64,000 nt of DNA from DATEPR01 sp036491115 (GTDB taxonomy: Bacteria > Actinomycetota > Actinomycetes > Mycobacteriales > Pseudonocardiaceae), in contig DASXCQ010000099.1 of the NCBI GenBank assembly GCA_036491115.1, forward strand, positions 47,355 to 111,354. The letters run 5' to 3'. The translations under genes and the position numbers were made by a program. A model generated the notes under the pieces. That model worked only from the letters and a program-made list of their open reading frames with translations. It did no database searches and had not been told where the DNA came from. Positions 9,933 through 17,613 of the stretch are shown one piece after another; positions within the stretch are counted from its first letter, which is position 1; each line of letters begins with the position of its first letter.

Positions 9933-10955
9933 GTGACCATCCACGAGCCCATCGACCTGCGGTCGGACACGGTGACCAAACCGGATCGCGCGATGCGCGC
10001 CGCGATGGCGGACGCCGAGGTCGGCGACGACGTCCTGGAACGCGACCCCACCATGCGAAGGCTGGAGGAACGGGTCGCCGATCTGCTCGGCACGGCCGAG
10101 TCGCTGTGGGTGCCCAGCGGCAGCATGGGCAACCTGATCGCGCTGATGGCCCACCTGGACCGGGGCGACCTGTTCCTGGCCACCCGGGGCACCCACGTGC
10201 TGGGCCACGAACTGGGCTCGTCGGCGTGGCTGGCCGGCGGCATGCCGGAGATCCTGGACTGGACCGGCGGACCCGGCCGCACCACCGCGGGCGCGGTCCG
10301 GGCAGCAGTGGCCGGCAGCGGCGGTGCCTACTTCGAGCTGCGCCCGAGGCTGCTCTGCCTGGAGAACACCCACAACGAGGCAGGCGGCGCGGTCACCCCG
10401 CCGGACGAGCACTGCCTGCTGGTCTCGGCGGCCAAGGACTGCGGACTGGTCGTGCACCTGGACGGCGCCCGGCTGTGGAACGCGTCGGTGGCCCTGGGCG
10501 TGCCGCCCGCCGCGCTCACCGTGGGCGCGGACACCGTGCAGGTCTGCCTGTCCAAGGGGCTGGGCGCGCCGGTCGGCTCGATGGTGGCGGGGACATCCGA
10601 GTTCGTGGCGCAGGCGCGACGGCTGCGCAAGATGCTGGGCGGCGGGGTACGGCAGGGCGGGGTGCTGGCCGCGGCCGGTCTGGTCGCCCTGGACCGCATC
10701 GACGACCTGGCCGCCGACCACGAGAACGCGACCCGGCTGGCCGCCGGCCTGGCCGAACTGGGCTGGCACGTCGGCACGCCGGCCACGAACATCCTGCTGG
10801 CGTCCGTCGCCGACGTGTCCACCACTCTCGACCAGCTGGCCGGCCTGGGCATCCTGGCCACCAGCATCGGCGGTCAGGTCCGGTTCGTCACCCATCGGGA
10901 CGTGTCGACCACCGACATCACCGAGGTACTGGATCGGCTCAAGATCGCCCGCTGA
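9933..10955 (+). CDS. Low-specificity L-threonine aldolase / beta-eliminating lyase family
   Basis: A 340-residue PLP enzyme of fold type I. It begins with the family opening DLRSDTVTKPDRAMR, has the substrate/PLP segments ENTHNEAGG and HLDGARLWNA, and the PLP-binding lysine is K208 in CLSKGLGAPVGS. These are diagnostic of L-threonine aldolases, which cleave threonine or allo-threonine to glycine and acetaldehyde. GTG 9933 gives the correct N-terminus. Its stop codon lies inside a small GC hairpin that may end transcription from both sides. Confidence 0.88.
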   Translation: MTIHEPIDLRSDTVTKPDRAMRAAMADAEVGDDVLERDPTMRRLEERVADLLGTAESLWVPSGSMGNLIALMAHLDRGDLFLATRGTHVLGHELGSSAWLAGGMPEILDWTGGPGRTTAGAVRAAVAGSGGAYFELRPRLLCLENTHNEAGGAVTPPDEHCLLVSAAKDCGLVVHLDGARLWNASVALGVPPAALTVGADTVQVCLSKGLGAPVGSMVAGTSEFVAQARRLRKMLGGGVRQGGVLAAAGLVALDRIDDLAADHENATRLAAGLAELGWHVGTPATNILLASVADVSTTLDQLAGLGILATSIGGQVRFVTHRDVSTTDITEVLDRLKIAR

Positions 10956-10964
10956 CGGCGGGCG
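10946..10964. terminator. Short GC hairpin over the threonine aldolase stop codon
   Basis: Arms CGCCCGC (10946-10952) and GCGGGCG (10958-10964) pair perfectly around a five-base loop that includes the TGA stop. It stands between convergent genes, ten bases before the stop of the small membrane protein on the other strand. Confidence 0.5.
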
Positions 10965-10973
10965 GCGGCTGGG

Positions 10974-11144
10974 TCAGCGGCCGATCCGCTTCTGCGAACG
11001 GTTCTTGATCGCCATGTATCCCGCCGTGCCGATGAACGCGATCGCGCCCACCACGGCCAGGATGACGAGGCCCTTGATCACCACGCCGAGGACGACGAAC
11101 GCCAGCCAGATGACCAGTAGTGCGCCGATCACCTTGAGCAACAT
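10974..11144 (-). CDS. Small hydrophobic membrane protein, 56 aa
   Basis: A short frame easily missed by length filters. The product begins MLLKVIGALLVIWLAFVVLG, has two closely spaced hydrophobic segments (about residues 2-22 and 24-43) and ends in a basic tail (KNRSQKRIGR). GGGAGG lies seven bases before the ATG, a strong ribosome site for this genome. It follows the aminotransferase gene by 33 bp on the same strand, so it may be co-transcribed. I do not know a function; short hairpin-like membrane proteins of this kind are common in actinomycetes. Confidence 0.7.
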   Translation of the reverse strand: MLLKVIGALLVIWLAFVVLGVVIKGLVILAVVGAIAFIGTAGYMAIKNRSQKRIGR

Positions 11145-11177
11145 CAGACAGCCTCCCCGTTCACCGTTGCAAGAATC

Positions 11178-12383
11178 TCACTGACCGAACGATCCGGGCC
11201 GGCGTCCGGTTCCCGCCGGCAGCCACGTCCGCAACCGGTCCAGCGCCGTACGCATGTCCTGGGTGGGGCCCGCGTACGACATCCTCACGAACCTACCTCC
11301 GTCGACCGGATCGAAGTCGATCCCTGGCGCGATCGCCACACCCGTTTCGGCCAGCAGCCGCCGACACCACTCCAACGAGTCCGTGGTGAGGTGTGACACG
11401 TCGGCGTAGAGGTAAAAACCGCCGTCGACCGGTGCCACCCGATCGACCCCCAGCTCGGCCAGGCCGGCCACCAACACGTCCCGGTTCACCCGGTACCGGG
11501 CCACCTCCAGGTCGACCTGCGCGTACGACTCCGGATCGAACGCGGCCACGGCGGCGCGCTGCGGCAGCGTCGGCGGGCACACCGTGAAGTTGCTGGACAG
11601 GGCCGACACCGCGGGCCGCAACAGCTCGGGCACCAGCATCCAGCCCAGCCGCCAGCCGGTCATGCACCAGTACTTGGAGAACGAGTTCACCACGATGGCC
11701 TCGCGGGAGGTCCGCCACGCGCTGTCCACGGCCGCGCCGAACGTGATGCCGTGGTAGATCTCGTCGCTGACCAGCCGCACGTCGTGCGCCTCGCACCATC
11801 GCGCGATGTCGGCCAGCTCGTCCGGCGGCAGGACGGTCCCGGTCGGGTTGGCCGGACTGGCCAGCACCAGGCCGCGCACCGGCTCGGCCAGCTCCTCCAG
11901 CAACCGCACGCTCGGCTGGAACCGGTTCTCCGGCCCGCACGGCAGATCCACCACCTCGCAGCCCAGCGCGGTGAGGATGTTGCGGTACGCCGGATAGCCG
12001 GGCCTGGCCAGCGCCACCCGGTCGCCCACGTCGAACGCGGACAGGAACGCCAGCAGGAACGCACCGGACGAGCCGGTGGTGATCACCACATCGTGCCCGG
12101 TCACCGCCAACCCGTGGGTGCGGCCGTAGTGGCCGGCGATGGCGGCCCGCAGTTCGGGCAGGCCGAGCTGTTCGGTGTAGCCCAGCGGGTCGCCGCGCAG
12201 CGCCGCCTCGGCCGCGGCCAGCACCGGGGTGGGCGCGCCGGCGGAGGGCTGGCCCGCACCCAGGGACACCACGTCGCCGTGGGTGCGCTGCCGCTGTTTG
12301 GCCGCCGTCAGCACGTCCATCACGTGGAATGTGGCGACCGCGGACCGGCGAGCCGCCATCAGGCCGCTGAGATGTTCGAGCAT
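11178..12383 (-). CDS. Pyridoxal-phosphate-dependent aminotransferase, class I/II
   Basis: A 401-residue fold type I aminotransferase. It has GAGQPSAGAPTPV near the N-terminus, the nucleotide cup TTGSSGAF, ASPANPTGTVL, SDEIYHGITF with the PLP-contacting Asp/Tyr, the Schiff-base lysine in VNSFSKYWCMTGWRLGW, and an Arg near the C-terminus (GRFVRMSY) that binds substrate carboxylate. The substrate is unknown; aspartate/aromatic types share this pattern. ATG 12383 starts MLEHLSGLMAAR, with a TAGGCT hexamer seven bases upstream. It lies just beyond the ESX-substrate cluster, but nothing ties it functionally to that. Confidence 0.9.
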   Translation of the reverse strand: MLEHLSGLMAARRSAVATFHVMDVLTAAKQRQRTHGDVVSLGAGQPSAGAPTPVLAAAEAALRGDPLGYTEQLGLPELRAAIAGHYGRTHGLAVTGHDVVITTGSSGAFLLAFLSAFDVGDRVALARPGYPAYRNILTALGCEVVDLPCGPENRFQPSVRLLEELAEPVRGLVLASPANPTGTVLPPDELADIARWCEAHDVRLVSDEIYHGITFGAAVDSAWRTSREAIVVNSFSKYWCMTGWRLGWMLVPELLRPAVSALSSNFTVCPPTLPQRAAVAAFDPESYAQVDLEVARYRVNRDVLVAGLAELGVDRVAPVDGGFYLYADVSHLTTDSLEWCRRLLAETGVAIAPGIDFDPVDGGRFVRMSYAGPTQDMRTALDRLRTWLPAGTGRRPGSFGQ

Positions 12384-12403
12384 GCCCAGCAGCCTACGGT
12401 CGG

Positions 12404-14215
12404 CTAGTAACCCACATAGGCGTGGCCGGAGTGGACGGCAACAATGCCTGGCACGTTCCCGATGGAGCCGTACCGGGACAGCGCGTACCGCACCCCGGCG
12501 ACGATGTTGTCCACCGGGTTGTAGACGTTCCCGTGGCCGGGGAGCATGTTCGCCTGGAACGTGGAGTCGATCGTCTGCATCAGGCCCTTCGACGGGTGCC
12601 CGGCCTGCGCGTTGCTGTTGCCTGTCAGGAAGATGTGCTCGTCCTCCCGCGCGGTCCAACTGCCCAGATCGGTCGTGACACACCAGACGTCCGCCCGGCC
12701 GACCGGCTCGCTGGTCAGGAATCCGCCGGTGACGACCGGCGGGTGCGACCGCACGACCGCCTCCGCCCGCCAACCCTCGTCGTCGGCCGCGCGCCGGACG
12801 TCGAGCACCCGGGGACGGTGTCCGGAGAGGTAGACGGCCAGCGCGATCGCGTCCAGGACCGTGCCCGGGGCCTGGTGGATGCTGGCCTGCGGCCGTGTGT
12901 GGCCCGGCTGCGCGGCACGAGCGCCCTTGGCGTCGGCGATCGCCGCCAGCCACGCGTCCCGCTGTCGGGTGGACATGGCGAGCACCTGGTGGACCGCGTC
13001 GGACCGGGGATGACCGGCACCGGCGAGCCGGCCGAGGGTCGCCGCCCCGGCCACGCCGACGTCCAGCCGCGCCGGTGTGTCGGCGGGCGCCGCGAGCAGC
13101 AGGCGGTCCAGCGGCCGGATGTCCGCGGTGGCGACGAGGCCGGCCTCGGTCGCGTTGTCGTCGCGCAGCCAGCGGTGGTTGGGCGTGGTCGTGGCCGACC
13201 ACCGGGAGTCGCCGATGCGGACGAGCGGCGCGTCCTGGTGCCGCACGACGCGAGTGATCCTGGTCCAGCGACTGCGGCCGGTCCGGGCTTCGTAGCCGAT
13301 GGTGTGGTCGTCGACGCGGACCTCGTCGTGCTTGCGCCAGCCACGCCGGGTGAGGATCAGGGTGGACAGCGGCACACAGTCCCAGTTGTTGATCGCGTTC
13401 GGATTTCCGCCGGACTCGTGCTGGATGATCGTCCAGATGTCGCTGGCGTTCAGCTCGCCGGCCGGCACGCCGTTGGCCTCCAGGACCTTGATGGCCTCCT
13501 GGATCCACTCCTGGACGTTGCCCGGTGGCGGGCTGGACGGCGGGCCGCCGCTCGGGCCCAGGCCACCACCACCACCGCCACCGCCACCGTGGGCGGGCGG
13601 GGAGTAGCTGGACGGGGTCGTGCTGGCCGGGGGTGCCTCGGACGGCACGGGCAAGGACGAGAACTTCGGGCTGAAGCCGCTGGTCGCCTTGCGCAGGTCG
13701 CCCGCCGCCGTGCCGAGGGCAGCGTTGATGCTGCTCACCGCGCCGGTGACGGCGCCGCTGTTGTCGGACACGGCAGCCTCGGCCGCTTCCGCCCGTTCGG
13801 CGGGCGTGGGGTGCGGCGCGGTGGTGCCGTAGCCGGCGACGTTGTTCTTGTAGTCGGTGAGCACCTGCTCGAACAGCTTCTCCAGCGAGGTCTTGCCCTC
13901 GGTCAGCGTGCGCGCGGCCTCGTTCAGCGCGGCGGCGCCCGCGGTGAGCGCGCCGTGGCCGGCGTTGCCCGCCTGGCTGAAGCGGCTCATGTAGCCGCGG
14001 AAGGAGTTGGCCGTGTCGCCCTGCCAGGTGTGCAGGTCGGCCACGGCGGTGCCGACCGACCTGACGCTGCCCTCTGCGGTGCCGGCGGCCTTGGTCAGGT
14101 CGTCGGCCAGGCCGGTGATCGACCCCGGATCGGCCGTGTACACCGGTTTCGCCGTGTTGGCCACGCCCTCGCCCGCGCCGCCGGGCAGCGCGGCAACCTC
14201 ATCTCTCGCGGTCAC
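12404..14215 (-). CDS. WXG-type lytic transglycosylase (SLT fold) interrupted by an in-frame intein
   Basis: The 603-residue precursor has three parts. Residues 25-130 form a helical hairpin with a WQG turn (W64), like ESX-secreted WXG100 proteins. Residues 195-235 are a Pro/Gly/Ser linker with nine Gly in a row. From about 235 on is a soluble-lytic-transglycosylase domain with the catalytic Glu in IIQHESGGNPNA (E267). That domain stops at NNWD, resumes at SNAQAGHPSKGLMQTID and is split by residues 280-533, which have intein splice-site motifs. The mature protein would be about 349 residues. GTG 14215 has GGGGA six bases upstream. It is last in the ESX-substrate cluster. The enzyme class is clear; export is inferred. 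Confidence 0.93.
   Translation of the reverse strand: MTARDEVAALPGGAGEGVANTAKPVYTADPGSITGLADDLTKAAGTAEGSVRSVGTAVADLHTWQGDTANSFRGYMSRFSQAGNAGHGALTAGAAALNEAARTLTEGKTSLEKLFEQVLTDYKNNVAGYGTTAPHPTPAERAEAAEAAVSDNSGAVTGAVSSINAALGTAAGDLRKATSGFSPKFSSLPVPSEAPPASTTPSSYSPPAHGGGGGGGGGLGPSGGPPSSPPPGNVQEWIQEAIKVLEANGVPAGELNASDIWTIIQHESGGNPNAINNWDCVPLSTLILTRRGWRKHDEVRVDDHTIGYEARTGRSRWTRITRVVRHQDAPLVRIGDSRWSATTTPNHRWLRDDNATEAGLVATADIRPLDRLLLAAPADTPARLDVGVAGAATLGRLAGAGHPRSDAVHQVLAMSTRQRDAWLAAIADAKGARAAQPGHTRPQASIHQAPGTVLDAIALAVYLSGHRPRVLDVRRAADDEGWRAEAVVRSHPPVVTGGFLTSEPVGRADVWCVTTDLGSWTAREDEHIFLTGNSNAQAGHPSKGLMQTIDSTFQANMLPGHGNVYNPVDNIVAGVRYALSRYGSIGNVPGIVAVHSGHAYVGY
12617..13378 (-). other. Intein coding segment (254 codons) within the lytic transglycosylase gene
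   Basis: The segment begins with Cys1 (CVPLSTLILTRRGW), the block A nucleophile. Block B is TTTPNHRW with the TxxH pair (T65, H68). Block F is VWCVTTDLGSWTARE, and the segment ends HIFLTGN with the terminal Asn254; the next extein residue is Ser. Removing it restores a continuous transglycosylase motif NNWD/SNAQAGHPSKG. The penultimate residue is Gly rather than the common His, as in many actinobacterial and phage inteins. Residues 110-190 resemble a decayed LAGLIDADG endonuclease (LGRLAGAGH, AWLAAIADAKG), with the metal-binding acids replaced. Confidence 0.92.
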
Positions 14216-14231
14216 GACTCGTCCCCCACCC

Positions 14232-14540
14232 TCAGACCCGCTCCGTGGAGAAGGAGCGCTTGTTGTTCTGCTCGGTGGTCGCGTTGTGCGTCAGGTTCTC
14301 GTCCAGGGCCCGCTCGATCGAGCCGACCAGCGACTCGGCCTTGGCGTACTCCTTGCGCACCGACGAGCACAGCTCCGCGGCGGCCGACGCCACGGCGGCC
14401 GAGTTGGCCAGCGTGCCGAACATGCCGGCGGCCACGCTGCCCGGCACGGCGTCGCCGACGCTGCCGAACTTGCCCGCCTCCGCGCCGATCGTCTGCCGCG
14501 CCTGGGTGATGTCGGCGACGTTGTAGCTGGACGCTCCCAC
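14232..14540 (-). CDS. EspC/WXG100-like ESX-secreted small protein
   Basis: A 102-residue, Ala/Gly/Ser-rich, mostly helical protein beginning MGASSYNVADITQARQTIG. It lacks a clear WXG but has the length and two-helix plan of ESX substrates and resembles the EspC (DUF2580) group. The YAKAE segment after the second helix fits the YxxxD/E type VII export signal. It stands 16 bp upstream of the lytic transglycosylase gene and downstream of espG, so it may be a partner or co-secreted factor. GTG 14540 is the only good start. Confidence 0.7.
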   Translation of the reverse strand: MGASSYNVADITQARQTIGAEAGKFGSVGDAVPGSVAAGMFGTLANSAAVASAAAELCSSVRKEYAKAESLVGSIERALDENLTHNATTEQNNKRSFSTERV

Positions 14541-14618
14541 CGCTCTGGCCCCCTCCGCCCGCTCCCTGGAGATCGGACGGTGCCACGGCGCGTCCGGTTC
14601 CCGTCACATTCTGTCCGG

Positions 14619-15389
14619 TCAGACCTCGTCGAGTAACTCCCAGACGGCAGCTGCCACCGATCGGTTGTCCGCCGGGGTGACGGTCGCCCACACCTGACCG
14701 TCCGCACTCGGCCTGGTCAGGTACAGGTAGCGGCCGCGACCGGTGTCGTGGAAGGCCACCACCCGGTCGGCCCGGTGGGTCACCCGGCCGGAACCGGTGC
14801 GCTGGGCGCCGAACTGGCCCCGCCCCACCATGCCGTCGAACATCCCGGCCAGCACCTGGGCCTTGCTCAGCGGCACGCCCAGATCCGCCAACTCCGTCAC
14901 CATCGAGCGCGCGTCGCCGCCTGCCGCCTTGTCCGCCGAGCGCAGCAGCTCCAGCGGCACGCTGGTGGAACGGCCATAACCCGCCGGGCAGTCACCGGCG
15001 ATCGACACGACGGCCTCGACCAGCGACGTCTCCCGGGCCGGGATGAGCCACACCTCACCGCGGTCCACCACGGCCAGCGCGGCGTCCCGGCCGGACTGGA
15101 CGGCCAACCCCCTGATCTCCCGTTCGGTCCACACCCAGCCGTCCACCGAGCGCTCCGGGTAGGCCAGCAGCGCCAGGCGGTCGGCCAGTTCCGGGTCGAC
15201 CCTGCCGCGCGTGGCCAGCCCGCGCCCGGCGAGCGCGTCCCACGCGCCCGCCACCAGCTCCGCCCGCTGGTTGCGGGTCACGCCGGGGCTCGGCACGTCC
15301 AGCACGACATGCCGGCGCGGGAGCCGCTGGCTCTCCCACACGACGTCGAACTCCAGCGCGGACAGCACCACGCTGCTGGGCAGGCCCAC
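14619..15389 (-). CDS. EspG-family ESX secretion chaperone
   Basis: A 256-residue protein of the EspG family, cytosolic chaperones that hold PE-PPE pairs before type VII secretion. Recognisable features are the N-terminal LSALEFDVVWESQRLPRRH, the middle RGLAVQSGRDAALAVVDRGEVWL and the C-terminal DTGRGRYLYLTRPSADG. The gene begins six bases after the PPE-like gene stop and precedes an EspC-like gene, the expected setting for such a chaperone. No ESX core (Ecc) genes are in the window, so the secretion machine must be encoded elsewhere. Confidence 0.85.
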   Translation of the reverse strand: MGLPSSVVLSALEFDVVWESQRLPRRHVVLDVPSPGVTRNQRAELVAGAWDALAGRGLATRGRVDPELADRLALLAYPERSVDGWVWTEREIRGLAVQSGRDAALAVVDRGEVWLIPARETSLVEAVVSIAGDCPAGYGRSTSVPLELLRSADKAAGGDARSMVTELADLGVPLSKAQVLAGMFDGMVGRGQFGAQRTGSGRVTHRADRVVAFHDTGRGRYLYLTRPSADGQVWATVTPADNRSVAAAVWELLDEV

Positions 15390-15395
15390 GTCGCG

Positions 15396-16985
15396 CTACT
15401 TCGGCTCGTCGGGGTCGGGTGTGGCCGAGCCGTCCAGCACGTCGGGGATCACCATCCGGCCGTCGGCGAACATGTCCTCGGACTCGGCGTACCGGTCACG
15501 GCGCTCGGTGTCGCCGTCCGACCGCCGTCCGACCGCGGGCTCCAGCAGCGACGGCGGCGGTTGCGCCGTGGCGCCGATCCGGGCGCTGGCACCGGCCTCG
15601 GCCGCCTCGTCGCCCTCCAGTTCCAGCAGTGCCCTCGCCGCCTGCTGGCGGGCGTCGCCCTCGCCATCGACGTCGCCGACCGGGTCGCCGACCTGCCGGC
15701 TGCGCACGAGCTGGTCCTTGCGCGCGGCGGCACCGCCGATCCCGGCGCCGACCGCGCCGCCGACGATCGCGGTGCCGATCGCCGCGTCCTCGACCAGCGA
15801 GCCGCTCAGCCCAGCGGCCGCGGCCGGCGCTCCTGGCATGCCCTCGGCCACCGGTCCGCCGCCGGGCGTGCCGACGCCGCTGACCGGGCCCGGTCCCAGT
15901 GGCCCGGTCGGCGAACCGCCGCCGACACCGCCACCACCGCCGATGCCACCACCACCGCCGATGCCACCACCACCGCCACCGACGCCGGGTGTACCGGGCA
16001 GGCCGGGGATTCCGGGAACGCCAGGAGATCCGGGCAGGCCGGGTACGCCGCCACCACCGCCGGGCGCGCCAGGCAGCCCGGGCGAACCGGGGAGGCCAGG
16101 AACGCCACCGCCGGGAGCACCGGGCGTGCCGGGCAGGCCGCCCGTCCCGCCGGGCACCCCGATCGGTGAACCGGGCAGGCCCGGGCCCGTGGGTGCGCCG
16201 GACAGGCCACCGCCGCCGGGCGCGCCGGGCCCGCCGGGAGCGCCGGCCGACGTACCGCCGGGCACGCCCTGGACCGGCGGCACGAAGCTGGAGACCGTGG
16301 TGCCCTGCTGGCCGATGCCGGTGTCCACACCGTGCGCGGTGTGCGTCACCGGGTACGGCGCGGGCAGCGGGGCGTGGCTGGCCAGGTGCGACTGGGACTG
16401 GCTGGTGTAGGTGTTCATCGTGTCGATGGCCTGCTGCCGGGCCTGCGCGTACTTGGCGGCCTGCGGCGCCTGGTCGGTCTCGTGGCCGGTGAGCAGGCCG
16501 CCTGCCGCGTCCATGAAGCTGTTCGGCGGGCTGTCCAGCGTGCTCGGGTGCGGCACCGAGTTGCGGGCGGCGGTGAACGCCTCACCCTGGGCGGTGACGG
16601 CGGCCGCGTTGGTACCGGTGGCCACACCGGCCGACGTCGCGTAGCTCGACGCGGCGGTGCCCAGCTCCGCCGCCAGTTCGGCGGCCTCGCTCTGCCAGTT
16701 CACGCCGATCGCCTTCAGCTGGGCGCTCAGCGTGGTGTCCATCTGGTTGAGGTTGTCCGCGATGGTGCTCAGGGCATCGGCCGCCTGCTGGATGCCGGAC
16801 GCGCCGGGGCCGGAGTTGAGCTGCCGGACGGCGTCGGCGAGCTGCGCGTTGGACATGCCCTCCCAGCGGAGGGAGTCGACGCCTGCCGTGTCGGAGTTCC
16901 CGCCGGTGCCGAACATGTCCTGCGCGGCCTTAGTGATCAGGTCGTCCACCGCGGCGACGATGTCGGTGAGAAGCCTCTCGGCCAT
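15396..16985 (-). CDS. PPE-like ESX substrate with a collagen-like Gly-rich tract
   Basis: A 529-residue protein. Residues 1-205 are helical with NWQSEAAEL (W97) in the middle, matching the long WXG/PPE-like domain of actinobacterial ESX substrates. Residues 239-360 are dense in Pro-Gly-X triplets (GLPGSPGLPGAPG and similar) and in polyglycine, resembling collagen. The acidic C-terminal 150 residues include an Ala/Gly hydrophobic patch (AIVGGAVGAGIGGAA). It starts at ATG 16985, ten bases from the DUF3558 gene stop, and precedes espG. The tract probably acts as a surface-exposed spacer; that is inference. Confidence 0.8.
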   Translation of the reverse strand: MAERLLTDIVAAVDDLITKAAQDMFGTGGNSDTAGVDSLRWEGMSNAQLADAVRQLNSGPGASGIQQAADALSTIADNLNQMDTTLSAQLKAIGVNWQSEAAELAAELGTAASSYATSAGVATGTNAAAVTAQGEAFTAARNSVPHPSTLDSPPNSFMDAAGGLLTGHETDQAPQAAKYAQARQQAIDTMNTYTSQSQSHLASHAPLPAPYPVTHTAHGVDTGIGQQGTTVSSFVPPVQGVPGGTSAGAPGGPGAPGGGGLSGAPTGPGLPGSPIGVPGGTGGLPGTPGAPGGGVPGLPGSPGLPGAPGGGGGVPGLPGSPGVPGIPGLPGTPGVGGGGGGIGGGGGIGGGGGVGGGSPTGPLGPGPVSGVGTPGGGPVAEGMPGAPAAAAGLSGSLVEDAAIGTAIVGGAVGAGIGGAAARKDQLVRSRQVGDPVGDVDGEGDARQQAARALLELEGDEAAEAGASARIGATAQPPPSLLEPAVGRRSDGDTERRDRYAESEDMFADGRMVIPDVLDGSATPDPDEPK

Positions 16986-16995
16986 GGTCTGCCCC

Positions 16996-17613
16996 TTACT
17001 TCTGCGTCCGCGCGGTGGTCAGCACGGCATCGGCGACCGTCTCGGTCCTGGCACACGACTGGTCGGTGGTCGTCCCCCTGGCGGGCTGGCCCAGGTCGAC
17101 CATGAACATCTGGCCGGCGGCCACGCTCACCGCCGTGATGCAGCCCTGCAGCAGGTCGGGCGGCTTCAGCGTGACGTCCAGCGCCGGGAAGCCGCCGACG
17201 GACACCTGCCTGACGTTGTCGGCCAGGTCCTGGTTCAGGTAGAGCTGGATGCCGTCCTTGGTGTCGACGGCGACGTTGTACTCGCCCGCCGTCGGGTCGG
17301 CCATCCGGAAGTTGCAGGTGGGGCTGTTGTCGGCGAGTTGGGCCGGCAGCCCCGGCACGCCGGCGGACACGCCGAGGGCGGTGCGCTGCGGCGCGGTCAG
17401 CAGCGAGCACGGCGGCACGCCGGTCAGCGGCACGTCGGACGGACGGGGCGGCAGGGTGATCCCGGCGGAGCCGTTGGTGGGGGCCCGGTAGGTGGACGAG
17501 CGCGGGGCGACCGGGCCGGCCGCCGTCGGCGTGCCCACCTGGGTGGTCGTGCAGCCCGCGACCGCCAGCATGATCACCACCGTCCCCACGAGGACCGGAC
17601 GCCGCTCAGCCAC
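16996..17613 (-). CDS. DUF3558 lipoprotein
   Basis: A 205-residue lipoprotein. The signal peptide (VLVGTVVIMLAVAGC) ends in the lipobox LAVAGC with Cys21. After a Pro/Thr-rich linker comes the DUF3558 domain with a Cys pair, PPCSLLT and SPTCNFR, then GCITAVS and TDQSCAR. DUF3558 proteins are anchored outside the membrane and often lie beside ESX substrates in Pseudonocardiales; their role is unknown. The GTG start overlaps the upstream PE-like gene by eight bases, which suggests coupling. Confidence 0.85.
   Translation of the reverse strand: MAERRPVLVGTVVIMLAVAGCTTTQVGTPTAAGPVAPRSSTYRAPTNGSAGITLPPRPSDVPLTGVPPCSLLTAPQRTALGVSAGVPGLPAQLADNSPTCNFRMADPTAGEYNVAVDTKDGIQLYLNQDLADNVRQVSVGGFPALDVTLKPPDLLQGCITAVSVAAGQMFMVDLGQPARGTTTDQSCARTETVADAVLTTARTQK

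Noticed and set aside
12715..13344. Separate small ORFs within the intein region
   Set aside because: They are out of frame with the transglycosylase. The in-frame reading has all splice-site blocks, so the region is not an inserted independent gene.
15900..16270. CRISPR-like or satellite array suggested by repetitive GC-rich sequence
   Set aside because: The repetition follows codons for Pro-Gly-X in the PPE-like gene, with no constant repeat unit or spacers. No CRISPR array is seen anywhere in the window.
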